Shown here: positions 1 to 10,910 of the stretch, piece by piece
Layout: each line of letters begins with the position of its first letter
Position numbering within the stretch: position 1 is the first letter of the stretch
Assembly (NCBI GenBank): GCA_037576215.1
Contig: JBANDB010000002.1
Span: forward strand, 992,001-1,056,000
DNA from: Armillaria gallica
Taxonomy: Eukaryota; Basidiomycota; Agaricomycetes; Agaricales; Physalacriaceae
Direction of reading: 5' to 3'
DNA length: 64,000 nt
Made by a program: the position numbers and the translations under genes
Notes under the pieces: generated by a model
Seen by the model: only the letters and a program-made list of their open reading frames with translations
The model's database searches: none
Told to the model about the DNA's origin: nothing

Positions 1-692
1 CAAGATAGAACAGACAGAACCATGTCTGGGATCATTAGGATCTGCTCATTATGAGATGGTCAACTAGATTCATTTTGTAATTTGCTGAGGATATCCAAAA
101 AAGAATGTGATAGTGCAGTGGGCATGGACCAACCAGTGTCCATTGATGGTCATAGGAGATCTTCTCATGAACAGCACCCATATCAGGGGAATAAATGTGA
201 CACTCAACTGTGCATGACTGAGAGAGCATAGAGATTCTATACCAAACATTCCTATAGCACAAAAACAAAGGATATTTCAAAAACTCACCATTTCTTACTA
301 AATCTTGATCAAGAGACAACTTCACCTTTGGTAATCTAAGTGCCGAGTCATCGTCCTTCTGAATATAGATTTAGAGGGCCTTCCATTCTTCAAGCTTCAA
401 GGCAGAGGGTGGGGCAATAATGTCACAATGTCCCAAAAAAGCCATTGGAAATGTATGGTAAGTCAGGTGTATGTGGATTTGCCTGATAAAAGAGATAAGG
501 ACAATTATCATATCTAATCTAATCCAAAAGCACAATTTTCATGGACCATATAAGGAAGAAGACCTGGGTAGATTGACCCCTGTACATGGTCCATTGGTGG
601 TTGATCATTGTTTACTCCCTTTTAGACCCTCTATCGTTTTACTCCTTATCAGTCAGAAAGAATTGGGGAATGCAGATGGTGCGCCTTTGACA
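1..692 (-). repeat. Probable 3' LTR or flank of a copia element
   Basis: No gene is visible. Read on the minus strand, the copia pol remnant at 700-1026 is followed by a purine-rich GGGAGAG and then TGTCAAAGG at about position 692, which is how a polypurine tract and LTR start look. I could not find the other end of the LTR or a matching 5' LTR, so the extent is a guess. Confidence 0.35.
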
Positions 693-699
693 CTCTCCC

Positions 700-1026
700 T
701 CAAGATGGCAATAGGCCTAGTTTGTGAACAAACTTCTCATGCTTGGGTCTCGGCAACACTTTTGTAAAAATGTAGGCCACCATTTCATCTGTGGGGCAGT
801 ATACTAGTTCAATAACCTCTGATTCCACCTTTTCTCAAACAAAATGGTTCTGCACATCAAAATACTTTGATTGTGCATGGTATTGTGGGTCCCTAGCGAC
901 GGTAATAGTGGACTGGTTGTTCTCAAATATCAGAGTAGGTTCTTTTTGGATAAATCTCAATTTCATTGACAAGGCTGGTGACAGGCACCTGTGAAACTGA
1001 GCATGGCCTAGCATGACCACATACAA
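700..1026 (-). pseudogene. Ty1/copia RNase H C-terminal remnant
   Basis: The minus strand encodes the end of a copia Pol polyprotein. Visible pieces are the RNase H segment LIFENNQSTITVARDP, then YFDVQNHFV, a stop where the family has Arg, and EKVESEVIELVYCPTDEMVA followed by the usual FTK..PRPKHEKF tail. In the family this part forms the last RNase H strands and helix. It has in-frame stops and no start. It could be the missing tail of the larger element whose RT lies at 2830-4500, with about 1.8 kb of other DNA in between, or a separate copy. Confidence 0.75.
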
Positions 1027-2829
1027 AACCTATACTCAATCTCACAAAACACACACACACACAATCTCCTTAAGTACAGAGGGGAGCAAGGATTTTAATT
1101 CCACTTGCGCACCAACAGTATCTCAAATTATCTCAGTGAGCTCGCTAGAACGATATGCGCAACAACATAGTATTATCAAGCTAATCTCAAATTCTCTATC
1201 TCTTTGGAGCTTTTTACAAGAGAGCACAGTGAACCACGCAACCCTTGAGACAAAGGATATTTCAAAAGACAAAACACACAGATACACAGATCCACAAAAT
1301 GACCAAGTTCAGTCAGTGAGCTTGCTAAGTATGACCCACCACAAGAGCTAATCTGCATGTGATGCCGCCTTTCTCTTAGTTGCTAAACCTGACTTCCAAA
1401 CTCATCATGATGGAGGCCCTCGGCACTCCCACTCAAATCTCAATTACTCTCAAAACCATCCCCACAAGTCCTCACACACAGTGCACTCGCCCTAACAATG
1501 ATGCCGCGAGGTCCAACTGTGCACACCTGTCACACTTCATGCAACTGCTAGAACAGCTCAATCTGGCTGATTCCCTTGCAACTACTTCTAGACCTACACA
1601 GAGGCTGGCACAATACAACTTCTCTTTCTTACACTGAACCAGAAAAGGAACAGAGCTTTCTCTCAGATGTAACCAAGTAAACCTCTCAAGACAGGCGCAG
1701 CATCACTGCTTCCGAATCTCTTTCTTATCTCAAGTAAACCAAAGTTTGTATCCAAAATTTCTCTTTTATTCAATTTCTCTATGAGCTTGCTAAACTTGTG
1801 TTGTAGCCAAGGCTTGAAGTCACTAACTCTTACGCAGCGCAACAAGTCCAGATCCAAACTGAAACTTTATTACGTTACGTGGAGGGTAGGTAGCTTGGTT
1901 TAATACATGAAAATCTACTCTACTTATACTACAGGAGATTGATTGTTACAAACAGGTTTTTAGTAATTTACTTCTTTTTCGGCCTCCTCGTCCGAGTTGG
2001 CACAACACTCTAGGCAGTGCACCACTTGTTCCTCTTCTCAGTGGTCTCAAAGAGCTAAGTGATGTCAATGTTGCTCACCCTAGTAGCAGAGTAGCTCATG
2101 AGCATGCACTCAATAGCTGCTTAATCCTCAATCACCGATCACACTTCATATTCAGATTTCAGGTCTGCTCCGAAGGTGACAGCATCATATTCTAGACCCA
2201 GTAACCAAGAAATGCTTCAGCTTTCCAGCCCACTTGCTATTTCCCTCAGCTGAAGCCTGTTTCTAGGCCATGCCTGGGGTTCTCTTGATTACCCCATGTG
2301 TGATATCATTTTTCCAGATCTCCAGGGACCATGCATCATAGATTACAGATGCATCATTATCTAAATTAGCCTCGGCCCATGTACAAGCGCATCCCACTCC
2401 AGCTGAGTCCTCTATTGCAAACAGGTGGTTTGGCAAGCTAGCTCGCCCTTCGGCCTTGTTGCCATGCATGCCCATAAGGTACTGTGCAATGATGAAGTCC
2501 TTATGTTTTAATTCCATTGCTTCTTTTTCTATTATAGAGCTCTCTACCTCAGTGACCTTGCTTCTTCACATGCCACTTGCACTGTCAGCCCGCTCATGAT
2601 GCCTCTGCATTGCTAATGTGTAAGATATGACATTTTTGCAAAATTACACCCTTAGACATGCTGTGGGCATGACACTGCTAACATTGTGATTTAAATGCCA
2701 TGCACTCCAGCTGTTAGGCTGTTAGTCACTAGGTAGAAAAACTCACGAGGAGTATTCTTTGCCTGTGCACTGTATTTATACTATTTACTTTCTAATATAT
2801 TCTCTTTCTACTCGTTTCCTCTGGATTCT
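1027..2829. other. No gene seen; degenerate repeat-like DNA
   Basis: AT-rich sequence separating two copia pol remnants. A minus-strand open stretch of 84 codons near 2263-2517 has no recognisable motif. If both pol remnants come from one element this interval is an insertion into RNase H. I see no terminal repeats that prove it. Confidence 0.4.
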
Positions 2830-3459
2830 GCCTTACTAAGCATGCTGAGACATGCTGTATCACCAGAATATCACAACAGCTAAGAAGTTGTGATTCCAGA
2901 TTGCTTGACATGTTGCATGTGCCAACATGGTGTACTCTGCTTCTGTGGATGACAAAGCCATGGTCGACTGCTTCTTGGACAACCATATGAACACTCCACC
3001 TCCCAGCAAGTATGTATAGCCGGAGATCAACTTCCAGTCATCAGGATTTGACACATAGTTGGTGTCTGAGTATCTAGCACTGAGAATCTCATGTTTTTCA
3101 TTTGCTCAGAAGATGAGTTTGAGGTTGTTGGTTTCAGATAGATACCTGAATACTCACTTCACAGCTGACCAGTGTTCAGGTCCAGGATTGTCTGAGTACT
3201 GGCTCAATGACTGCACAGCATATGCGATATTGGAGCATGTGCAAATCACAGCATACATCAAGGAACTAATTGCAGATTGATAACCACTGCAGATAGTGGG
3301 GTCAACTTCCTCATTGACACATTGCTTGCATAGGATTACATTCAGGTTGAGTGGAGTAGTGACAGGTGACACATTATGGAGACCAAAATGCATAAGTATC
3401 CCATTGATATATTGCTGTTGAGATAGTGAGATTGTGCTGTGCATGATGATAATTGGTGT

Positions 3460-3650
3460 AAACTGTGGTCGACTGGAGATGAACTAACTTTTAACTATAT
3501 TTTTTAGCTAGTTTTTATACTACAAGTACAAATTTATAAATAGAGTAAATATGCAAGACTTAGTAAGGCTGTAAGGCCTTGGCTTTGTAAAAATTGTAGG
3601 AAACATATGGTCTTTTGTCTTCTGAAGTAACAGCAACTTGTCAATGTTGC
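3460..3650 (+). repeat. Short interspersed repeat, copy 1 of 3
   Basis: About 190 bp carrying the string TATACTACAAGTAC, a TTTATAAATAGAGTA box, the words GACTTAGTAAGGC and GGCTTTGTAAAAAT, and AACATATGGTC. The same block appears in the same orientation at 9760-9945 and inverted at about 5060-5240, where it is part of the 1.7 kb insert pair. The TATA-like box suggests promoter sequence of an LTR or MITE. This copy seems to be a fragment of that insert sitting inside copia RNase H. Confidence 0.75.
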
Positions 3651-3699
3651 CTAGAGATCTTCACAAGTGTCAATCACAGACACTCACATTTTTTGGTTA

Positions 3700-3930
3700 T
3701 TTAAAGAACTCATAATCGAAATATGCAAAAAAGACGAAAAAATAATCAATCTCCACTGTTTTTTGCACTCTATTCAAAGGTAATTGGGGTTTTATATTTC
3801 AAGCACATTAAGAATTTATAAATGTCATCAAAATATAAAACCCCAATTACTATTGAATAGAGCACAAAAAACAGTGGAGATTGGTTATTTTTTCATCCTT
3901 TTTGCATATTTCAATCATGAGTTCTTTAAA
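3700..3930. repeat. Foldback element inside copia pol
   Basis: A ~230 bp near-perfect hairpin. The left arm from 3700 (TTTAAAGAACTCATAATCG) to about 3804 pairs with the right arm at about 3831-3930, which ends CATGAGTTCTTTAAAG. The loop is only ~26 bp. It interrupts the copia frame just after the IERDF motif, so it inserted into, or is an inverted duplication made within, the element. No coding function is seen. Confidence 0.85.
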
Positions 3931-4494
3931 GTCTCTCTCTATTTTGATCCCAATGATCTTCTTCGGCTTTCCCATGTCCTTGATGTCAAACAGCCCTGCT
4001 AACTCTCTTTTTATTTTGTCTAGATCCTCAAGTATTTCTGTGAAGATCAGCAAGTCATCAACCCATACAGTCAGGAACACTGTCCTGCTGTCTTAGACAT
4101 GTTTATAGATGCAGTGGTTGACTTTGAGCTTTGAGAATCCAATGAAGGTGAGTTTCCTATTGAATTCATGGTTTCACTCATGTCCTGACTGTTTCAGTCC
4201 ATACAGGGTCTTGTATAATCTGCAGACACATCCCAATCCATCATCATAGCCTGGAGGCTGGTGCATGTATATCTCTTCCTCCAGTTCTCCATTAAGGTAA
4301 GCTCCTTTAATATCCATCTGACTGATTTCAAGGTTATTGATGGCAGCTATACCTAATGCAGCATGAACAGATTCAAGACGAACAACTGGTGTAAATGTCT
4401 TGGTGAAATCAACTCCAGGGATCTGTAAGTAGCCTTGTGCTATGAGTCAGGCTTTATAGCATGATATGTTCCTGTGCTCATTGTTGATGAGCCT

Positions 4495-6230
4495 CCAGGC
4501 TCTGTATGCTCAGAATTCGCGGATTTAGCCATCCATCACCCAATACCTTCGAAACGATGCCATTATAACCCTCACACACTCCATAACACTGCCAACTCTC
4601 GATAATACCACATATTTTAGCAGTATAGGCCATAAAAGCCCAGATACAATCCTAAAACCGTGACATCCACTCCTCACACACTTCGTTATCCTTCCCAGCT
4701 CACCTCGCATCACAATTACCGTATCGCATCACAGCAAGGCACCTTTGATCAACAATCATCCTAAAACGGGGTTGCTACATCACTCAGAAGCATCTGGTTG
4801 ATGTGCCCATCAATCATTTAATGAAATGATGTGATTGACGCGAGTACCCTCCCAGCTACGATAATTACAGCTACGGCAACTATAGACTGCATTTACTAAG
4901 GCTGTTACAGTGCCAAGACTTCAAATTATCATTGCCTCACACATACACCTCAGCACGGCAACTGCAGCTCAATAATCCACAGCTAAACAGCACCTCATGA
5001 TCCGCTCATCACTCAATAAAACCACACGGTTCACACCCATACATGGCAACGTCGAAGACTTGCTGTTACTTTAGAACCACAGATACCATATGTTTACTAT
5101 GGCTATTACAAAAGCCAAGGACTTACAGCCTTACTAAGGCTCCGAAGAATATTCTATTTATAAAATCGTACTTGTAGTATAAAAACTAGGTAGAAACGGC
5201 ATTTTTAGAGCTAGTTCTTACCCAGTTGACGAGGCTATGGCATTACCAGTCAGCTACGGTTACTCCAAGTTATTCCCCACCACTTGCTTTACTCTTTAAA
5301 CGTTATTGGTTGCACCAATACACAAAATCTTGCATCAATAACTTGCTTTTGTCTTTTAATGCTACAACATTGCTTCACTTTCACCACATAGGATTGTTTC
5401 ATTGCTTTCACCTTCTACATCGCCATTGTTTTCATCGCCCAGTTCAGTATTGCCTCCGTGTAGGCCCAGTTCAGCTCCATAGGATCACCCTCGACTTTAT
5501 CATTGTTCGGAGTTGCCGTGCATCTATTGCCACAGCACCCCACTCAGCACCTCAGTTGCTATGATTTCTACCAGTTTCTTGCAGTCTCCATACGTTTATT
5601 GCTATTGTTTCAACTCACAATATTAGGTACACCCCAAGCCATGTTTACTAGGCTATTTCGACGTCTTCTAGTCCATTGCCATGATTTCTAGAGCATTGCA
5701 ATGATTTCTAGCGTGTTGCTACAATTTCTAGGGCATTGCTACAATTTCCAGTCCTTCCACACGATTACTCATCCTCCCCCACATTTTCTAGTCCCTCCCC
5801 ACAATTTCTAGTCCCTCCCCATGTTTTCCAGTCCCTCCCCACAATTTCTCGACCGTTGCAACGATTTCTAGCATGTTGCTACAATTTCTAGAGCATTGCT
5901 ACGATTTCTAGACCCATTTTCGTGGTCTCTAGATCATTTTCACAGTTTCTATTGCGGTTTCTTGGTATTCAAGTCATACCAGATTCCGTCCCTTCTCATT
6001 TATCGAGATCCTTCCTGGCTTACAGCCAATGTCTACTAGTACTCCTTGACCAAGAGTACTACTTTGCTGACTGAAAGTCGCAGTGTATCTTGTGTTATTG
6101 AGGAATTGACCGCACGGAGATGCACCGAACCACTCGCAAACACATTGCCTTGATTGCTGTGTTGCTACGTTAATTGCCTAAGCTCTCACTGAGTTTTGGG
6201 TGTTGCCATTGCCACGGAAGTCTAGGCTCA
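4495..6230 (+). repeat. ~1.7 kb insert in copia RT, copy 1 (inverted partner at 8765-10425)
   Basis: Copia coding breaks off at both edges. The outer ends carry related words: GATGAGCCTCCAGGCTCTGT on the left and CCACGGAAGTCTAGGCTCAT on the right, so TGAGCCT occurs as an inverted terminal word. The interior holds no ORF with a known motif but has a TATA-like segment near 5155 and a tandem array at 5680-5960. The whole block is matched by the reverse complement of 8765-10425. It could be a long solo LTR or a non-autonomous element; I cannot decide, because no internal coding region or clean target-site duplication is visible. Confidence 0.75.
5680..5960 (+). repeat. Degenerate ~20-24 bp tandem array
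   Basis: At least ten imperfect tandem units of the type GCATTGCTACAATTTCTAG, some with CCCTCCCCAC in place of the first half. The equivalent part of the inverted copy (about 9000-9480) is also made of short units, there built on GAAAACG and GAAACTGATCCTGAG, so the array is part of the element and has drifted separately in each copy. Confidence 0.8.
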
Positions 6231-7680
6231 TCATCGTACTTCTTCACATATGTCCATCTACAGCCTACAGTCTCATGTCCTTCTGGTAGATCCTCAAGCT
6301 TGTAAATTTCTATCTCTCCAATCATTGACATTTCTTCATCCATAGCCTTTTTCCATTCAGGCTATTCTGCTGATGCTTGTGCCTCTGCAAGGCTTCATGG
6401 GAAGTTGTCACGATCAATGTGCTCACCATCACCAGCAAGATAGCTTTGGATTACGGCAACATTGGCTGATTCTGGGGGATGTTTGGATGAGATTAATGGA
6501 GTTCATGATGGTGCCACTTTGTGTGCATTGGGGTTATTGAGCTTATGGTAGTTGTGATCCTCAGCAATACACAAGCTTCATCGTGGTGCTTTTGGTACTG
6601 GCATGGGAGTATTGTCTGGTGGTGCTTGCTGACTCTTTTCTTCAGCTCCTTTCAGTGATTGTGGATTGACATCTGATGGCTCCCCCTGGATCTGCACATC
6701 ACTGATGGACTCAATATCAACAATAGGTGACAGTTCTACCCATGTGTAGTTTTGTGACTCCTGAATGTCATGCAGGTGCATGTCATAGTACTTGATAACA
6801 ATGGGGTCATCTGTGAATCCTACAAAAGTATATTTCTCTGCCTTTATCTGATCTCCTTCAAGTTTTGATGGGTTTTTCCCTTCTCTTTTCATCCAGGCTT
6901 CACATCCAAACTCCTGGAAATATGCAACACTAGGCTTGATGCCTGTCCATGCTTCTTCCAGGGTTTTTCCAGCAAGGACTCATATCAGCGCATGATTTCA
7001 GATGTAGGCGGCATACTCAATAGCTGACTGCCATAGAAATGATGGTAGGTTCCTGCCTATCAGCATGGCCCTAGCAAATTCGACAAGTGTGCATATGGTG
7101 CTGATGTCTGTAAATGAATCCCCTTCTGCTTCAACCATCCTCTGACTTCCTTGCTTGTTAGCTCCTTCACATTATCAACACACAGTATCTTCAGTGTTCA
7201 CTTTAGCTGTGTTTCCACCAAAGTAACATGTTCCTTGATCTTCTTGAATCCTTCTGACTGAAGTTTCATGAATTCAGGTGTACAGCAGTGTGTCACATTG
7301 TTGGTAAATGTGATATTGTACTTTGATTTCTGCAGGGACTCAATATGGGCTGGGCCTCAGATGTCTCCATGAGCTAATTCTCCTGGCTCCTCTCATTGAT
7401 GCTGTGTCTCCTGCAGATATGGGTGAAGAGTCATCTTGGCCTGGATACATGCATCACATTGACCGAGTGGTGATGAATCCTTTGTGATAGTGAGTCCTTC
7501 TACAAGTCCTTCCTTCTCAAGCCTTTCTAACCCTGCCTTTCCTAGGTGTCTCATCTTCTTATGCCACATGTACCATGTATTCTTGCTGGCATCTGCCACA
7601 ACATTGGATTGTTCGGAAACTATGTCATATGCACGTGCCTCCATTGAGTATAGGTAGCACATCTTTTTCCCTTTTGATAG
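6231..7680 (-). pseudogene. Ty1/copia integrase region remnant
   Basis: The GAG-pre-integrase zinc segment is seen near 7560-7440 as WHKKMRHLGKAGLERLEKEG followed by CDACIQAKMT, fitting the HHCC zinc-binding head. Past it the DDE core is broken into short frames, and the linker to RT ends with GHETVGCRWTYVKKYD at about 6235, where the 1.7 kb insert begins. The integrase family inserts the cDNA copy into chromosomes. Many stops interrupt this copy, which belongs to the same element as the RT at 2830-4500. Confidence 0.85.
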
Positions 7681-8760
7681 GATGGTCCCATCTTTCCTTC
7701 AGAACTGGACCTTGCCATTTCAGAATGAGGCTTCCATTCCAGCATCATTGAGTCAACTGATGGAGATGAGATTGTTAACAGCATTCATGATTTAGAGCAT
7801 ATAAAGTGTTTTTGAGCTGGTGAGTGATTATTTTCCCATTGACTATGCAGTCTAACAGGACAGTTTCTCTACCCAGTGCATGCACTGAGGTGCTCCCAAT
7901 GCCTGCTATGGATGTGGCTTTGAGTGGCTTGAAGTCAGAGAATGTTTTATGTTGGTTGAATATATGAGATGTGGTTCCAGAGTCTGTGAGCCAGCTGTAA
8001 TGCGAGAAGTATGAGTCAAATTTGGGTTTAGACTCTACATGGTAAGCTGCTTCAATGACATTGTCCTTCACATTGCCTGAATCTTTTGCCTGATTAGATC
8101 TTTCCTTCTTCTTTCTCTACTTCCTGCCTGGTCCTTTTCCTTCTTGACTGCCACCTTTGGACCAACACTGTGCTGATATATGGCCTTGCTTGTGGCAGTT
8201 CCAGCACTCAACATCATCAGAGACCGTCCCTGATGTGGAGTTCTCTTGACTGCTCCCACTGCCTGTCCTTCCATTATTGCACTCATACATGGCTGCTTCG
8301 CTTCCACCCGATTTCTTGATTTGTTGATGGTTCTCTTCAAGTATAATAGCAATGAACTCATGTGATGTGACTGTTAGGTTATTTCCAGTGGATCCAAGAT
8401 ATGCAGATGTGAATTGATCCCAGGATTCGGGTAGTGATGAAATCAACAGCATCAAGAAGTCTTCATCAGTAATGACACTTCCTAGTAAGCCAAGCTCTTT
8501 CTGGATCCAGTGCATCTCAGTAGTGTGCTCAATGATGTCAGTGGATTCATTGGCTACAGTATGGTAAAGATGGCGGTGGTGCGCTAATATTCCCAGTTTT
8601 CCTCTCACTTCCTTTATTAATTTAAGCTGCATTCACATTTTGGCTGATGTTGTTGCCCCTGTGATGTGTATCATCTGTGAGTCACTCAATGTGAGCTCTA
8701 TTTGGGTCTGCACTTGTCCATCTCTCTCTTCCCAGTTTGTAATTTTCTCCAATTCTTCAG
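7681..8760 (-). pseudogene. Ty1/copia Gag C-terminus and protease remnant
   Basis: Gag sequence runs leftward from about 8760 with LTAEELEKITNWEE, a long helical capsid-like stretch of UBN2/gag type (ESTDIIEHTTEMHWIQKELG), and a CCHC zinc knuckle CWNCHKQGHISAQC near 8190 that binds RNA in the family. A frame change follows, then the aspartic protease motif WLTDSGTTSHIF near 7990. The capsid frame is open for about 170 codons, so decay is moderate here. The start of Gag is displaced to 10435-10590 by the second 1.7 kb insert. Confidence 0.88.
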
Positions 8761-8764
8761 CTGT

Positions 8765-10425
8765 CAGTGATGGACCTAAGACTTCCGTGGCAACGGCAAC
8801 ACCAACTCGGAATGAGATTGGGTAATTAACGTAGTAGCACGGCAATCAAGGCAATCATGTGTGCGAGTGGTTCGGGGCACCTCTGTGCAGTAGAACAATT
8901 CCTCTATACGCAAGAATACACTGCGACTTTAAGTCTGCGAAGTAGTACTGCTTGGTAGTCGAGTACTAAATGCTATGGCTTCAAGCCGGTAGGGATCTCT
9001 CGAAATGAGAGGGAACGAAAACGGGTATGACGTGAATACCACGAATCCGTATGAGAAAACGTGCTGCGAGACTAGAAAACGTCGCTGGACGTTAATCGGA
9101 GCGAGGTGAACGATGGAGAATAGACTAAACGGTCGGTCAATAGTCTATGGGCGAGCGAGGCGATGAGAAAACGGCGTGGGGACTGCGAGTGGCGAAATAA
9201 ACGTGGAACGAGGTGCTGAGGGTGGGCTGGCGAGAGAAAACGTGGAACTACGAAAACTGGTGGCGATACTGGTCCTATACGATGCGAGGGTGCTGAGTCA
9301 ATGTCGAAACTTGTCTGGTACTGAAACGATCCTATCCTATGTCAAACTAACCTTCAAGTCCACTCGGGGGACTGATACTATACGAAAACTGGCTGAAACT
9401 GATCCTGAGTCTGCTCTGAGACTACCCAAGTGGGCGACGATAACGATGGCAAAGGTGAAACTGTAAAAACTCCAATGGTGCGAAAGTGAAATGATGACGG
9501 CCTATAAAAGATAACAGGGGCGAGGTATAGCGCGGCGATCACATATTGGCACAGTACGAGTGTGCACCAATAGTGTTAAGAGCGAAGAGCGCATAGCGAA
9601 GGACTCTTCACAGTTAAAACCGTGAGATAACTCTGGTGAGCTCAAAAGTCGACGTGCGATCAAGAATATGCTGGTGCAAACGGTATATTGCCGTAGAATG
9701 GTGAATAAACGTTGTTTACTGGCGATAGACTAGAGCGTGACGATAATTGACGTAGTCTGGGGTCAACTGAAGATGAACTGCCCTTGAACTACGTTTTCTA
9801 ACTAGTTTTTATACTACAAGTACGAATTTATAAATAGAGTAGATATGCGAGACTTAGTAAGGCCGTAAAGCCTGGGCTTTGTAAAAATCGTAGGTAACAT
9901 ATGGTCCTTGGTCTTCTAAAGTAACAGCAACTCGTCGACGTTGCTGCGTATGGATGCGAACCGTATGGTTTTGCTTGAGCGATGCATGGATCGTTAGGTG
10001 CTGTTTAGCTGCGGATTACTGAGCGATAGTCGTCGTGCTGAGGAGTACGCGTGGGGCAACGTTTTCTTGAAGCCTTGGCGAAGTAACAGCCTTAGTAAAC
10101 ATGGTCTGTAGTTGCCGTAGCTGGGAAGGTACTCGCTTCAATCACGTCATTTTCATTAAATGATCAATGAGCGCGTCAACTAGGTGCTTCTGAGTGATGC
10201 GTCAATTCTGTATTGGGCTGATTGTCGATTGAAGGTGCCTTGCCGTGATGAGGTACGGCAATTATGATGCGTGGCAAGATTGGATGGATAACAAAGCACG
10301 TGAGGAGTGGTTGCCGTAGGATAAAAGTGGTATCACTGTGTGTGCAATCTTTGGTTTGCTGAAAGGCCGTTGAAGGGACAGTAGCGTTAATTAGCAGACA
10401 AAATCCGCGAATTCTGAGTGTACAG
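8765..10425 (-). repeat. ~1.7 kb insert in copia gag, copy 2 (inverted)
   Basis: This block is the reverse complement, with divergence, of 4495-6230. Shared landmarks in mirrored order are ACTTCCGTGGCAACGGCAAC at 8780, the short-unit array at 9000-9480, the TATA-like block at 9760-9945, the GTTGCCGTAGCTGGGAAGG word near 10110, and AAATCCGCGAATTCTGAG at 10401. It splits the copia gag gene between LQEQALLKYADETLKQPI on the right and LTAEELEKI on the left. Confidence 0.8.
9000..9480 (-). repeat. Degenerate short-unit array in insert copy 2
   Basis: Recurring GAAAACG and GAAACTGATCCTGAG type units, interspersed with GCGAGG words. Position within the insert mirrors the array at 5680-5960 in copy 1. 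A 96-codon open stretch at 9176-9466 is made of these units and has no protein motif, so I do not call it a gene. Confidence 0.65.
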
Positions 10426-10434
10426 AGCCTGGAG

Positions 10435-10590
10435 GCTCATCATCAGTGCTTTTGCATCTGCCAGAATTGGTTGCTTTAATGTCTCATCAGCATACTTCAA
10501 CAGGGCTTGTTCTTGCAGGATCAGAGTGGCATGATGCTTCCATGAAACCCAGTTATGCTCCTGAAGTAGCTCAATGTGGAATAAGATGAC
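10435..10590 (-). pseudogene. Ty1/copia Gag N-terminal fragment
   Basis: On the minus strand this reads IELLQEHNWVSWKHHATLIL followed by a QEQALLKYADETLKQPI segment, the normal start of a copia Gag (family pattern NWxxWxxxMxxxL..LWxYV.G). It continues, after the 1.7 kb insert, into LTAEELEKI at 8760. The expected ATG near 10590 is out of frame with this segment, so the start is damaged or more upstream. Confidence 0.8.
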
Positions 10591-10692
10591 AGTGTGGTGT
10601 TGGACATGATATATGGGGATGGGTTGTAATTTGGCAAGGTAATTGATTACGGTGAGTCTTCTGTAGTTTAGTTAGGGCCAGGGCCCATAATC

Positions 10693-10910
10693 TGTTATAA
10701 AATAGAATGTAACAGAGGTAATGAATGCAGTGGTAAACTGTGAGACTTGTCCATGTGAGAGAGAATAAGATGAAGAGGATGTAAAAACAATTAATTAGTG
10801 GGCTGGTCTGCCTGGTATATATACTACAGGGTATGTACTTCTAGAATGTACTATTGCCTACTAGTGTCTTTGCCTGACTCATTGCTGAGTGAGCAGACTA
10901 TGAACAACTC
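10693..10910 (-). repeat. Probable 5' LTR of the copia element
   Basis: On the minus strand the block would start TGTTCATAGTCTGC and end TTTTATAACA, giving TGTT..AACA ends, and is followed by a leader with ATGGGCCCTGGCCC and then Gag. It contains TATATATAC near 10815, a plausible promoter. I could not find the matching 3' LTR in this window, so the boundaries rest on position and end sequence only. Confidence 0.45.

Larger units (their letters stand above)
2830..4500 (-). pseudogene. Ty1/copia reverse transcriptase and RNase H remnant
   Basis: Read right to left, the RT domain begins near 4495 with ERNIS-like residues and YKA, a TGA in the place of the conserved Arg, then LIAQGYLQIPGVDFTKTFTP, a GAYLNGELEEEIYMHQPPGY segment, LYGLKQSGHEWN, and the catalytic VWVDDLLIF box near 4060. 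After a foldback insertion the RNase H linker continues at 3444 (SLSQQQYINGIL) and ends with ALSSTEAEYTMLAHAT near 2930. In the family these domains copy element RNA into DNA in cytoplasmic particles. Stops, frame changes and insertions show this copy is dead. The upstream part of the same polyprotein lies at 6230-8760. Confidence 0.9.

Noticed and set aside
5226..5691. Overlapping 112- and 62-codon plus-strand frames
   Set aside because: They lie in the 1.7 kb insert; the matching region of the inverted copy has no corresponding frame.
9176..9466. 96-codon open stretch as a gene
   Set aside because: It lies wholly within a degenerate short-unit array of the 1.7 kb insert; its residues follow the repeat and no motif is present.
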